Part shown: positions 22,012 through 35,219 of the stretch, piece after piece
Numbering within the stretch: the first letter of the stretch is position 1
Layout: the number at the start of each line of letters is the position of its first letter
NCBI GenBank assembly: GCA_021442155.1
Contig: CM038216.1
Location: forward strand, 154,923,983-154,987,982
Source: Cymbidium sinense
Taxonomy: Eukaryota; Streptophyta; Magnoliopsida; Asparagales; Orchidaceae
Length of the DNA stretch: 64,000 bases
Direction of reading: 5' to 3'
Notes under the pieces: generated by a model
Database searches by the model: none
What the model was told of the DNA's origin: nothing
What the model saw: only the letters and a program-made list of their open reading frames with translations
Made by a program: the position numbers and the translations under genes

Positions 22012-25000
22012 TTTTCTAGAATTGATTCAATTACATATTTTTTCTTATTTCTTGAATTGGGTCTTTTTTCCATTGCACATAAGAAGCTATCTAACAATTG
22101 AGGATGACCACCTTTCTTTGAGAAGACTACCTTCTCTTTGGATTTATCTTATGAGCTCTTATTATTACATCCTATTATAGCATGATTGCATAGCTAAAGC
22201 CTTAAAAATTTAGATTTCTAAATGTATATAAAATTTATAAATTATTGCATTAGTTAGAAGTATGTCATACTATTTATAATCTTAGATTTAAGGAGTGGGC
22301 TGAAAATCTTGCAAGGCGGGATATAAGTTTAGAAGAATCGGGAAAGGTTTGTACACTCTGATGGGAGTGAACTAATACATTCCAATTTTTCTTTGTTTGA
22401 CTAGGACGAGCTATTGGCTTGTGCTAAAATCACCTTTAGTTATATGATTTGAAGCATCTATTTTCTTTTGCTACTAGAATAAGTGTTCGTCTCTTAGGCT
22501 TTTGTGCTTTATATATAATGCTTCATATTTTACAAGAATGACTTGTAGCCATCTATTAATATGAGTGGATCTAGTAGGCGAGAAGGTAATAGAACTTCTG
22601 ATAACCCTCTACTCTAGTATATCCTGATTCACCTGAAGAGCATGAGCATAGTAGAACACAACTATCATGTCATTCAATTAGTGCACAAGCTACAAGGCTA
22701 GATGATGGGATTTAGCTTATTGGTATATTATTTTTTTAACAAAAATTGATACATACTTCAATTCTTACAAATATATTATGATCATTCATTTCATTATTAA
22801 AAATGAGCAAAGCACCCGTGTAAGAAGTTAAAGGTGCATAATAAGTGTAGAAATACAAATCTTGTCATCCCATAAGGGGTAGATCTAAGTTAATGGTGTC
22901 AGCTTGTGACCACTGGTCCCAACTAGATGATCAAGTTAATATCATGATTTTTTTAATTATTATTAAATAAATATATATAAATAATAAAATATGTTATTAT
23001 AGGTGAGGGAGGCAAAAATAATGAAAATGTAAGAAAATAATTCTATCCTTATACAATGGGTCATCTGTATTCTGTTTGTAGAAAGACGATATGCTATTAT
23101 GCTATACTAATTATTATTGATAGTGAGTGCTTTTTTTTGTTACAATCTATTCAGGATAGGTCATTTGAAGTTGTTAAGCAAGGATGGTTAACTTCATCCT
23201 TGATGCATAATAAAATTATTTAATTTGATATTAATAATATTTCTTCGAACTTAGGCATAAAATTTCAACTTCTTGCTGAGGAAGAACTTACAATAGAGGA
23301 TGTAATTTGGAGGCAAATGTGAGGGTACTTAAAATAGATATGGCCCAAGGAGGGAAATTTTTTTTAAATAAGTATAATTTAAAATGTAATTAAAAATTTA
23401 AGTATATTAAAAACTTTTATATTTAGGTGTAGTAGCCCGTTTAACGGATGCCAAGCTTGCCACATAGAAACTGACGTGGGACTGCTCGCCCGGTGAAGTG
23501 CCAGAGCCAGTTGCTCGTTTAATGGGTGAATTGCAATTTACATGGTAGTCCACCGTTTAATGGGCGACTTGCCCACAACTATTTTTTTAAAAAAGGTAAT
23601 TTGGTAGTTTGGTTGGATCTAGGTCTAACATTATCTGTCATTGGAGCTACTCTAACCTTTTGAAGCACATATAAAGCTTTTCATCCCAAAAAAGAAACTC
23701 ATATGTTAAGCACTTAATTTTTCTCCTTATTTTTTAGTCGGATTAAATTTTAGTAATCCTAAAAGTAATATCTTTCGTCGATTATTGTAAACAATCAATA
23801 AAAGATATCTAAAATGTTCACTCATTTTGATTGCTTGATCTCTAGTGTTAGAATTCCACTACTAGATTCAAAATACACTTTATTTATATATGTGTTTGAA
23901 AATATACTGAAATAGAAGCCTTTACATCTTATGAACTAGATGAATATTATCACAATTTTTATTAAAGTTTAGAGTCTACTATTAATAATTAGGTGAAAAA
24001 TAAAAAAGTATAAATATGAAACAATCTGATAAGTACTCAAGATAGTAAAAAATGCATCCATATGACAAACCAAAAAAATGAAACATATGACAGATAGCCA
24101 AAAAAATAAATAAATGTACTCTAGACACGTGAGTAACACTATCCTAAATAGCTATCGCCTCCACCGTCTGCATGAAATCGCACCACTCATAGGTGTATAC
24201 TGATCAGGTGCATGTGGTAGACAATCATGCAGCTGATGGTGGCTCTCTAATGCAAGTTCTTCATGAACATGTGGTATATCATGATGCAGTGTCACTCTAG
24301 ATGTGTGAGTAGGATAGTCCTTTAAAGGGGTAAAAAGTGTGTAGGGTTGTGACTGAGAGCTAGGATGATATGTAGATGGACTTGGATCAACATATGTATA
24401 TGGTCCGATACCCAAGTCATAGAGCTCTGTCTCCTGGGCGAAAACCTCCTCCTTTGAGACACCTTCTGCAGGCTCCGGTCGATAACATGTGTTACTAATA
24501 TGCATCTACAACCTCATATCCCTGCAAAGCTTCTCATATTTACTTACAGCCAACTGTAACTCGTGATCATCTACAAGGCCAAAGTACAGCTAGAAGCTAT
24601 CCTGAGTAGCCAAGAAGTGCTCTGACTGCATGAAAAATAATATTAGAAATTTGCCTCAATTATGTAATCAACATATTGAAAGTCTCAGAATATTAATGTG
24701 ATTACGCATACTTTTCTGGTGCTCTATGATAATATGTGGTAGGAAGATTTGTCGGGGCCTTCAATATATAAACAGAAGCCCACGATCTGAACCAGGATAT
24801 GAACAGATTAATAGTAGTCAGTTTATCATTGCCCCTATCTAAGCCATCAATTATATGATCCCTCATTCTCTCCCACACAACTATGTGTAGCTGATGATAG
24901 TCAACCTTGTCAACATCAGCTTTTTCACGGCCATCGACCCATTTGAAGCTAGGGTCTACACCCAATCCGTAGTCCAAGTCGCCTCGAACTCGGTTTGGTA

Positions 25001-25575
25001 GGTGTCATTCTACCCTCTTCCAGCTGATGAGTGGGGCACATACTAGCCAAATACCTGAGCCAACTAAGCATATGTCTGATTGCTGCTGTCTGATATGTTT
25101 AGTATAAGGCTCCCAAATAACCTAGCCATGTTACAAGTTATATTGTATCATTGATTACAATTATAAAATATAACATATTGACTACTCAAGTCATACGCAT
25201 ATCTAAAACCATCCAGCTCATTCATGTATAAACTACATTCCCTACTGGCATCTAATGCACAATCACTCATTCCACCTATTTAAATAATATATTTAGAACA
25301 TGTATATAAGAATCAACTTGAATTACCAAGAAGAATTTTTTTCCTCAACCTAATGCTCAGCCCATCCAAATCTCTCGAACATGGCACATGTAGTGTTGGC
25401 CTCCCTCCATGAAGGTGCTCCCAAAACCAGATTTATAGTAGATGTAAGCAGTCAGCCATATTGGCCCTAGTAGACCTAGTCGACTCATATAGCTCCCAAT
25501 ATAACTGTGCTAGAACTGCCCACCCCCCCAATAGACAGTGTAGTCTTAGCTTGATGATAGGTATATCACTAGGCT
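22012..25575. repeat. Partial third copy (C) of the A/B repeat
   Basis: Starts at 'tctagaattgattcaattac' (matching 4327 and 56470) and runs through the non-coding block, the MULE inverted repeat (23375-23560) and the PMD part of the MULE. Compared with A and B it has lost about 120 bp near 22300 and about 430 bp near 22866. It ends where Ty3/gypsy integrase-like sequence begins. Closer to B than to A at several indels, for example 'gtttgactaggacgagc'. Confidence 0.85.
24145..25570 (-). pseudogene. Plant mobile domain of MULE, fragment (copy C)
   Basis: Minus-strand fragments: MADCLHLL and WFWEHLHGGRPTLHVPC (about 25380-25460), then VDPSFKWVDGREKADVDKV and DYHQLHIVVWERMRDHIID (24780-24960), then PTNLPTTYYHRAPE. 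A separate frame gives the tail STYHPSSQSQPY and PHAPDQYTPMSG, ending RRWRR at 24152. These match the PMD of copy B. The transposase part is absent. No function expected. Confidence 0.6.
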
Positions 25576-28500
25576 ATAACATGTTCAACATCTCTTCATA
25601 AAGATGGTCAATAAAACATTTGCTTAACTAGTTTTTGGTTCTTTGATTTACCGAAATGTCCCACTAAGTCCCTAGAATGAAGTTCAGAGATAAAGAATTC
25701 CCTCATGAATATTTTAAGAATACATTAACTTTTTCTTTTATAAAGATAACTATTAATGATGACAAAGGAGATATTGAAAGTTAATGGTTTAGATTCATCT
25801 TATAATAAATCAAATGAAAATCAAGGTAAATCTTATAATCTTCCCTTAAAATTTTAAATCTAGGGATTTGAAATTCTAAAAATAAAATTTCTAGATATAC
25901 CATAGTTAAAGCATCTATTGCTTATTTTCTAATCCACATTTATGTTTAAGTACAAAAGAAAATTCTTGAAAGTATTCAATTCACCTAGCGTGCTTGTAGT
26001 TCAATTTCTTTTAAGAATTGTTGAATTTAAGAGCATGATGATCTGTATTCAAAATAATTTTTTGTGTGTAAAACATAAGGTCTCCAGTGCTTAAGAGTTT
26101 GAATAATCATATAAAACTCTTGATCATATGTAGATTATTTTGTTAAGCATCATTCAATCTCTCATTGAAGAATACAATAAAATGATTTTCTTGACTTAAT
26201 ACTCCCCTAATTCCAATAAACGAAACATCACAAGTTACTTTAAATACTTTATTAAAATCATAAAGTTGTAATACTAGTGAGTAGTTCATAAGAATTTTGA
26301 TTTGTTCTTTGGCCTTTTCAACATCTGTAGTCCAATAAACATATCTTTTCTACAATTGTGCTAAAATTTTTGATGAACCTCTTATAAAAAGGTAGTCAGT
26401 CCATGAAAGTTTCTAACATCTACAAAATATTTTGGAATAGGTCATTCAATAATAGATTTAATTTATGTTGGATCTACTTTTAATCTATCAGTAGACATGA
26501 TGAAACGTAAGATGACAACTTCAAGTTGGCAGAAGAAACACTTCTTAAGGTTTACGTATAATTTTGCCTCTCTTAGCTTCTCTAAAAGCATTATTAGACG
26601 ATGTAAATGCAACTCTTCAGTAGGACTATTAATAAGAATATCATCAAAATATACCATAAGAAAATGACCAATAAAAATTTCAGAATAATGTCAGCAATTT
26701 TATGAACATAGTGGGCATTTGAAAGGCCAAATGGCATAACTAGCCATTCATAAACACCAAGTGGTCACGAAAGCTATCTTCCATTTGTCTCCTAGTTGAT
26801 CCTTATCTCATGATATCCACTCTTTAAATTAATCTTAGAGAATAAAGATGAACAAAAATAAGATATAACATATCGCCAACCTAGGTATGAGAAACATATA
26901 TTTTATTATAATCTTATTCCTTTTCTCTACTATCAACACACATTCTTCAAGATCCATCATTCTTAGGGGTCAAAAGGGTTAGTACTGCACAAGGACTTAG
27001 AATTTCTTAGATTAAACCTTTTTTTAGAGTTCATCTACTTATCTTTTTAATTCTACATGTTTAATTGAGTTCATTCTATAATGGGGTAAATTAAGTATCT
27101 GTGAACTAAGAATTAGATCTATAGCATGTTGTATATCCTTTAAAAGTGGTTACTCATCATATTAGTCATAAGAAGTTAAATCAGTAAACCTAGTCAGTAG
27201 ATTTGAGACCACAATAGGTATGTGGTATTCTTTGGTATCTAAAGAAACTTCTTTAAGGTGTAGAATAAATAGAGAAGTAGGATCAATGAATTCTCTAGAT
27301 AAGCTTTAAATCTCGAGGTTTTGATGTGAATTCTAAGAGGTTCATGTCAATTAAAGTATAGAATAGAGGTTTTTCTCTTATCACTAAGAGGGGACATTAA
27401 AATCAACTAGTGTTTGGCAATTTTCTATAGATTCGATTTGGGTTGTAATTTAAAATCGTACTTATATGGTGGTGTAGGGAAAATCTTATGTGGGGGTGTC
27501 ATTGACCTCTGTTAAATGGGTCGTACTAGAAATAGATTCATGGTCTTGTCATTATACTTGAATATGTAAGTATTTTCTCATGTAGATCAGTCTCTTTTTA
27601 GTGGTTCGTATTGAAATAGCTTTATAATCTTGTCATTATACTTGAATATATAAGTATTTTATCGATAATAATATATCACATTTAAATCATAAAGCCAAGG
27701 CCTTTCTAATAGTATATGTATGATCTCCATAGAAAGGACATTCCACCAAAGTTGTTCAACATAGATACCTATCTTAATAAAAATAAGACATCTAGATGTG
27801 ATAGGTAGAGATGTGTGATCCAACTAACTGACATAAAAGGGTTCTAGATGATATTCAGTCTTAAGATTTTCTCTAGTAATAATATGAGTTGATATGACAT
27901 TCACGGTACTACCTCCATATATTACTAGTTTACACCTCTTATTCTTACATAGGACATTGAAAAAATATTTCTTCTTCTTCAGTTTTTTTCTTTCCTAGAT
28001 ATTATCATACACAACAATGTCGACATTGAGTTATCCTTAATGGGATCCACTTCTTCATATTATAAAGGTATGTCATCATATATCTCTTCTATATCATCAC
28101 CTTCTTCTAATTCATCTGCCTCATCTAAGAACGTGATTTTAGACTTATACTAATTTTGCATATTTCCCTTATTATAACATTTAAAGCAGACTATCTCTCT
28201 CATATTTTTAAAAGTAGCTTCAATAGTGGACATACGATATTAATTGTTATATGTGAAAGGGTTAAGTCTAAAAGTAGACCTTTGAGGCTGTGAAATGGAT
28301 GGTTATTTAGATAATATTTGGGCCTTCATCTTAGATGTTGATACTACTTTCTTATGCTTTATAAAGAGTAAAGCATAGTGAAAGAAATCCTCTAAAGTCC
28401 GGGGATCATGAAGCTCTACCTCATTTTTAATATCTCCTCTTAGGTCAATGACAAACTAGTTAGCTAGCTACCATTCTTGATTAGTGTAGTGTGTCCTGGT

Positions 28501-29160
28501 TATTAAGTCCTCAAATGTATTCATATGCTCTACTATGTACATACTTCTATGTCTAAGAGTCATTAATTTCTCATAGAGTTTCCTATCATAGTTTCTAGGA
28601 CAAAATTTGTCTCTTAACTTCTTCTTCATTTCTAACCATGTCATAATTTTTTTACTAAAGTTTTTCTCCTTAGCTAAAATATTATTCCAATAAATTTTTG
28701 TGTGGCTTACCTATTTCATTTTAGAAAATATAGTTCTTTGACAGTCATTTATATGATACCAGTCAAAGAAATCGTCCATCTGGGTAAGCTAATCCAAAAA
28801 TTTATTGTGGTCATAAACACCATCATATGTTAGGGCTTCTATCTTAACTTATTTTTGTAGGTTCATGTATGACTTCATGAAGCCTAAGATGATCATGTTT
28901 ATAGACGTTTCTCAGATTTTGCCTTCTAAGAGGATATTCTTCTCTATGTAGTTTTATGTTTTTCTCTCCTATGAGTTCTAGGTCCTCCCGATGTGGGATA
29001 ATTGGTAGGATTTGAATCTTAGTACTCAAGATTTGAACATGCGCAACAAAGCTCATGATAAGGTCATGTACATTAATGAGCTTCTCCTCACTTCGTATAG
29101 TAATTTCATCTACCCTTCTAGTTAAGTTTTCTAACTGATCCAAGACTTGAGTGGCATAAT
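25575..29160 (-). pseudogene. Dead Ty3/gypsy retrotransposon gag-pol
   Basis: Read on the minus strand from 29160 down: a gag start (MDQLENLTRRVDEITI), further gag with a partial zinc knuckle CFKCYNKGNMQN near 28180, a degenerate protease region, reverse transcriptase words (MCVDSREKE near 26930, then VYFDDILI with YFDD at 26640-26651 and LREAKLYVNLKKCFF), RNase H (LSQENHFIVFFNERLND, TDHHALKFNNS near 26050-26220) and the start of integrase (SELHSRDLVGHFGKSKNQ near 25650). Stops and frameshifts are frequent. It is cut off in integrase at copy C, so the 3' LTR is missing. Confidence 0.8.
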
Positions 29161-29677
29161 TGAAACAAGGAAATTAAGTACAGATATATCACACCTAAAT
29201 GATATTGTATAAGATGTTTATGCTCACTAGTTTTGGAATGCTAAATGATGTATGGGTTTAAAACAATTTAACCCTCAATAAACACAAATTAACTTTGAAT
29301 TGTACAAAACATCAAGTAAACACTCACAAATAGACTATCAAAAAATTCTTAAGGATATGAGTTCAATTTTTTTCAAGAGTTGCATCCTAAGTCTGGCTAT
29401 TTAGTGAGATCCCTTACTAAATTGGTCACTCAATTGTCATAGGTTATGGGTAAGTTTAAATAGGAAAATGCTAGGTTTATAGATGGAGACACCTAATTGG
29501 TAGTAATAACGAATGGTTATAGAGTTGGCTACCACATGAGTTCTAACATGAGTTTACCAAGAAAAATCACTAAAATCAATAAAAAAAATTACTTTAAGTC
29601 TAGAATACAACAACTAATATTGTTTGGATTCAATATAAATCACTTATAAGCACTTTATCCATACCTTCAAACCTCGG

Positions 29678-29689
29678 GCTCTGATACCA
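29678..29689 (-). promoter_or_regulatory. Primer binding site of the Ty3/gypsy element
   Basis: On the minus strand TGGTATCAGAGC, the standard site complementary to the 3' end of initiator-Met tRNA, continues as CCGAGG. It lies about 530 bases before gag and next to the presumed 5' LTR edge. Confidence 0.85.
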
Positions 29690-29694
29690 AACAT

Positions 29695-30300
29695 ATTGCA
29701 ACTAATGGAGGAAGTGCGTAAGGATTCCATTTATGAAAGTGGAATGCCAATGAGAGATCACCAAATCTTCCATGAAGGTTAGCCACCAAACTCCAACCAA
29801 GAGTTTTCACTCAAATTTCACAATACAAAATAGCAACTCCATTCCACTGATACAAATATTTTATACAAATTACTAGGCTCTTAAAGGGTGTGTCCCTTCG
29901 AAATAACTCTCAATTAGGTTTAAAAATCATTCTAAAAATTGAACCAAGTGAATCTCGATGCCTAGGTGATAGAAAGCTAGTGCCTCGGCACAATCCGCCT
30001 TATCTCTGAACACAAAATACAGTGGTTGTGGCATCGCGATGCCAAATGATCAACATCTAGGATCTAGGATGACTATTACATAATAACATCTAATTTTGAC
30101 CACAACACACATATAACACTTAAAAATGATGAAAACATCTTCTAATATTACAACACATATGATGAATCTATTAGCCTCATTTTTGGATGAGGTTAACATC
30201 ATTAATGATCCAAGTAATTAGGTCCCATAATCTTAGATTTAGTGTTTCCTAATTAGGCACTTAGGATACTATGCTTAGTGACTAGGTAAACAAACCAGAA
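29695..30300 (-). repeat. Presumed 5' LTR of the Ty3/gypsy element (single)
   Basis: Sequence just outside the primer site starts 'tgcaactaatgg' on the plus strand, so the LTR would end in …TTGCA on the minus strand. No second copy was seen because the element's other end is lost, so the outer limit is a guess. Confidence 0.4.
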
Positions 30301-31624
30301 TAAAATAACAAATTGAATCAAACTTTAAAACTTGAAATTAAAATCAAATTTGAAATCGATTCAAACTCAATATGCTAGAGTGAAAGGCTAGGTCATCCTG
30401 ATAGATCCTCTAGAACCTGTCCTAACCCAATCGGATCAGAAGAACCCAGATTAAACCCAAATCTGATAAAACTCAACAGAAATCTAAATCAAACATATTT
30501 GAATTGAAATCTAAATTCAATTGAGCCTGGGTTGAGGTAATTAGGTTGATTAACTTAATTAACCCATTTAAGCTCAAAATCACCTAAGTCCAAATAAAAT
30601 CAAATTAAATCAAAATTAAACCAAATTAATTCAAACCAAATGCACAAAATTAATGCATAAACACCAACAAACAAAAAAATAAATAAGGATGGGATAGAAA
30701 GTGACAAATAGTTTATTTGACATAGAGTTGACCCATATGGCCCCACAAAGTCAAAAATCAAACATCCAAAATCATTTAAAAATCATAATTAAGCATAATT
30801 CAACCAACCATTGGGTTTAATTTGACAAATTTTGGTTAATTGAACTAAGTGAATTCAGTTTGATCCATTAAACCTAATTTGGGTCAAATTGGGTTGAAAT
30901 AAAAAAATTTAACCCAATCCTAATGAAATGAAATAAGCAAAATTATCACAAATGATCAACTAAACATAATCAAACTTAAATATAAATTAAAAATCCAAAA
31001 AGATCTAGAAATCCAATTTAACATCTTTGAGTCAAATATATCAAAAGGGCTTAAAAATCTATAAAGCCAAATCAAATCTAAACTAAAAAAATAGATCAAT
31101 TAATTCATAATACACACAATGAATAAACAATAATAATTCAATTCTAAATCTAAACCCAATTGATTAAACAAACTCAGATAACTCAATCCAAACTCAATTC
31201 AAACTCAAATAAACTAAACTAAAAAAACACCAAATTCCAACTAAACTTAAGTTAACTCAAACGAAGTCATAGCCCACTTGGGTTTGATTTGGGCAGCCAA
31301 CCATCATGTGGAATGGAAGCCATGTGATGTGGGGTAGCCATGGGAGATGAGGTGTTAATCATGGGAGAGGAAACTTCCAAACACCCATGCATAAGGTCAA
31401 CAAAATCAACTCATCCCCACTCATCCATTGAATGGAGCTAATCCTACAGCCAAAAAAAGTAGACTTTGGGAGCAAACTTCCAAGAAGTCCAATCATCATG
31501 GGTGGCCAACAATAGTTGACCATCCCCATGGCCAAAGGGGGGACTTGATTTTCTCCATGTAGTCTCTCGGTCAAGGAAGGAAGAAGAGAGGGGAAGCTCT
31601 TCTAGCCATTCCATGCATTCCAAG

Positions 31625-31687
<63 letters not shown>

Positions 31688-34600
31688 CTCAACCAATCCT
31701 TTCCCTAGGTCTCTAGCCAGTGGTGGCTAGATTCTTGCCATTCTAAACCCCTCCAATGCAAAGCTCTCGGCCAACTCTCAAAACCAGGGAAACCGAGCTC
31801 CTCTCTTCATAGCATGCTCACCAACATGTTCCAGAGGGAAGAGAGAGTGGAATCGAGCCTTCACCTAATTCCCCTATCATCGGCAAACTAGAGATTGGCC
31901 AAAGCCAATGGCAAAGAAGTGCCTGAATGTGAAAGTGAGAGATGAGCATCCCTATCCCATAATAAATCATCCCCACACCTTCACCATGATAAGAGGATTT
32001 GAAACCACCATTTTTCGGCTCCTTCCGACCTCCCTAACCCTTAGAACCATCAAGCTCAAGCGAAGGGAGGCAGACATTGACGTTCCCGGTGACTGGAGAA
32101 AAGGCAAGTAGGCATCTTCATCATAGAGCTCCGTCTCACACCCAAGTGCATTTTCAAAATGTCAACATTGCCGGGCATGGGCTTCAGCGACATAACCACC
32201 AACTCTTGCCACCCGTTTTTATACTTTGGTAGTTTATGAAGTGAATTCATGAAAAATTTAGATTGAAACACATAATTATGTTTCATTTTCAAGATACAAA
32301 GATTTGGAATAAAAAATAGGTGATTTTTTCGCAAGAATTGCAGTGGAGCTTGGAGGGGCGGTAATGGCATCCGCCCCTCTCGGTTCACCATCCATGGGGA
32401 GGACAAGCCGACAGCCATCTGATCCTCCTTAAATAGGATGGATGGGTGCAATTAAATGTTAGATAGATTTAATTTCAACCTTTAGATCACAGGATTTAAT
32501 CTAGACCATTCGATCTTTGATCGGATAGTTAGATTTATACCATCAATATTTCCACTCAATCCAAGCGAACCAATCTTTGGCTGCCACATGTAAAGGTTTG
32601 CCCTCGGCAACGCCGCGTGATGATTGGGTTAAGTAAGAAAATAGAAGTTTTGGAAATTAAATAAATGCTAAAAAAGGGCTTAAAATTTAAAAAAATCATA
32701 AAAATTAAAATACTCATCTAAAAATTAGAAATAAGGGTTCATTGGATTTGTATTTTAGAGAAGAATATAATAAACTCAAAATCTCTAATTTTTATCAGGT
32801 ATTTTGAGCTTAATTTAGTTTATAGTGAAAACTAAAATTTATTAATTAAATAAATAATAATAATCAAATTGATCTAAAACTTTTAGAGATTGAAATTGAG
32901 GTTAAATACACTTATCCATAAAAATTTCAAATCAAAATAATGAATGGATTAAAAGGTATTGAATTTTTAAGTTCAAATGCCTAATTTCATGAAATGATTA
33001 ATTTAATAATCTAAAAATAATAAAAATCATCAAAATGGTTTAAACCACTCTAATTAACATCTAATAACCTTAAGAAAAAAACTATAATCCTTTAGAGTTA
33101 TATAAAAAAGTATTTAAAATTAGCGTTTAATAAATCATTAAAATTAATATTAATTGAATTTATCAAAGCTAAATTATAATGAATTAAAATAACCAAGCTA
33201 AAATCATAATTACCACACTCTAGATTAAGTCAAGTAAATATCCCATAACCTTCGATTGAAACTAAACTAAACCTAAGCTTAATCAAACATAAATTTGAAC
33301 TAAATTAATTTATAATTAAGTATCAATTAAATCCTAAATTAAACATAACCTAGTAAACCTAAATCATCAAATCATTAACTACATCATTAATTTAAACAAA
33401 TATGAAATCAAATTAAAATCTTCAACAAACAAATAACTTATATCAAATCAAACTCTACTCAACTTGATAAAAAGACTAATTAACCCATGATTAAACCTTA
33501 ATTAAGTCAATCAAATAAATTAATCAGTCAAATGAAAAAATTAAGATAAAATTAAATTAAATAATTGATCAAATTAAAATGGCCAACATATAAATTAAAT
33601 GCCCTCTAAACAAATTAAACATAATTGATCAAATCAAATCAAATCATAATTGATTCGCTTATGCAATCAAATTAAAATTCATTTAAGGAAACTTAATCTA
33701 AATAAACTAAATCAATCAAATGCTTAATTGAAACTTAAGTTACAATGAATCAATTTAGATGGAATAATAACTAATCAAGCTTCTATTAGCTAATCAATTA
33801 GTTATGAACATTCAATCATATTCAACTAAACTATTAATCAAAGCAAACACTTAATTTAGTTAATCCAAATGACAAGGTGTTACAACTAAACTTTAATTTG
33901 ATCAACCATCTAAATCAAATTTTAAACAAACAAATAAAGTAAACAAGCCAATTTTATACTATCCAATCAACTTAGTTAGCTATATGAAGCGAACCAACCT
34001 AATTAAGTCTTAAGTAAGTACTGAATTTCAATCATATGAAATCACTTAAATTAAATAAACAACAAAACTAAATTGAGCCCTAAGTAATCATTAAACTTTA
34101 AATCAAATAGATCATAAATCATAATCAAATTAAATCAAATGAAATTAAAGTAAACCTTAATCAATTCAATATAAAATCAAATTAGGTTCAATTCATTCTA
34201 TTTGAATTAGATGAATTAATAATCATTAAACATACAAGTTTAATAATCAAATTAAACATGAATTACCATTCAAAGACATTAACCAAATTATAATAAATGA
34301 ATCAAAATCATTTAAACTCTAAATTCAAACAATCAAATTTAATTGAACACAAAATAAAAATTTAATTCACTTAACCTAAGCAAATCCATAAAGTAATAAA
34401 ACTTAACAAATCAAATCAATTCAGTCAAATCCAAAAGATTTAAGTAAATCAAACAATCCTCAAACTAAAACTAATATATAAATCAAATCACCAAGTTCAA
34501 TAAACTAAATGATCAAACTTCTAATTAGAATCCAAATAAGAAGTTGCTTTGAACCTTAATCAAATAAGAAGTTAATTAAACTAAAATATTTTAACTAAAT

Positions 34601-35190
34601 CAAATCAAACTTAAATGAAAAGATAAAATCATTAAATTTAAATAACATTGAAATAATCTAATCAATATCATATAAATTAAAATTTTAAATTGAAACCCAA
34701 GAGAAAAGAATTAAATATTAATTCAAAGGATATTGAACTATCAAAATTTAATCAAATCAAACATCTAATGAATCAAAATTAATTAGTCAAAATACATGAA
34801 GTCAAACAAATTCAAACTAAAGAAAACAAACATCAATCAAATAAAATGTAATTAAATTAAATCATTTAAATAAATTCAAATGAGCTAATTAAGATATTCA
34901 AGTTCTTAGTTTGACCCTTAGAATAAATTTTCATCTCAGGGTGAAAGTTTCATTTTATTAGGATTAGGATGTTGAATAAAATAGATTTTATCATAAGTAT
35001 TTATCTTATTATTCATTCTTTAAAACTTAAATTCAACTTAAACATAAAAATGAACTCAAAATTGTTGTGAAATTTAAGAAAATCAATTAAATCATTTAAA
35101 TCAAAATCATCCAATGGTAGAATATAACAAACTCTGAATTCAAATCATACTTAAAATTAAACAAAACCTAGAATAGACTTGCCACACAAA
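30300..35190. repeat. Long low-complexity AT-rich tract with no gene
   Basis: Almost 5 kb built from words such as 'aatcaaat', 'aaattaaat' and 'aacccaatt' with a strong A-over-T bias on the plus strand. The exception is a richer island at 31270-32450 containing a (GA)n run and short open frames without domains. It resembles the non-coding interior of large retrotransposon derivatives. No LTR pair was found. Confidence 0.5.
31629..31683. repeat. (GA)n microsatellite
   Basis: About 27 AG units in a row. Long Ser-Leu repeats in any frame here are artefacts of this run. Confidence 0.95.
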
Positions 35191-35219
35191 CCTTCTTTTC
35201 ACACACTCTAATGCTAGGT

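Noticed and set aside
31444..31692. Minus-strand frame starting with a Ser-Leu repeat, and neighbouring frames at 31359, 31908 and 32056
   Set aside because: The repeat is the (GA)n run. The frames have no recognisable domain and lie in TE-like DNA.
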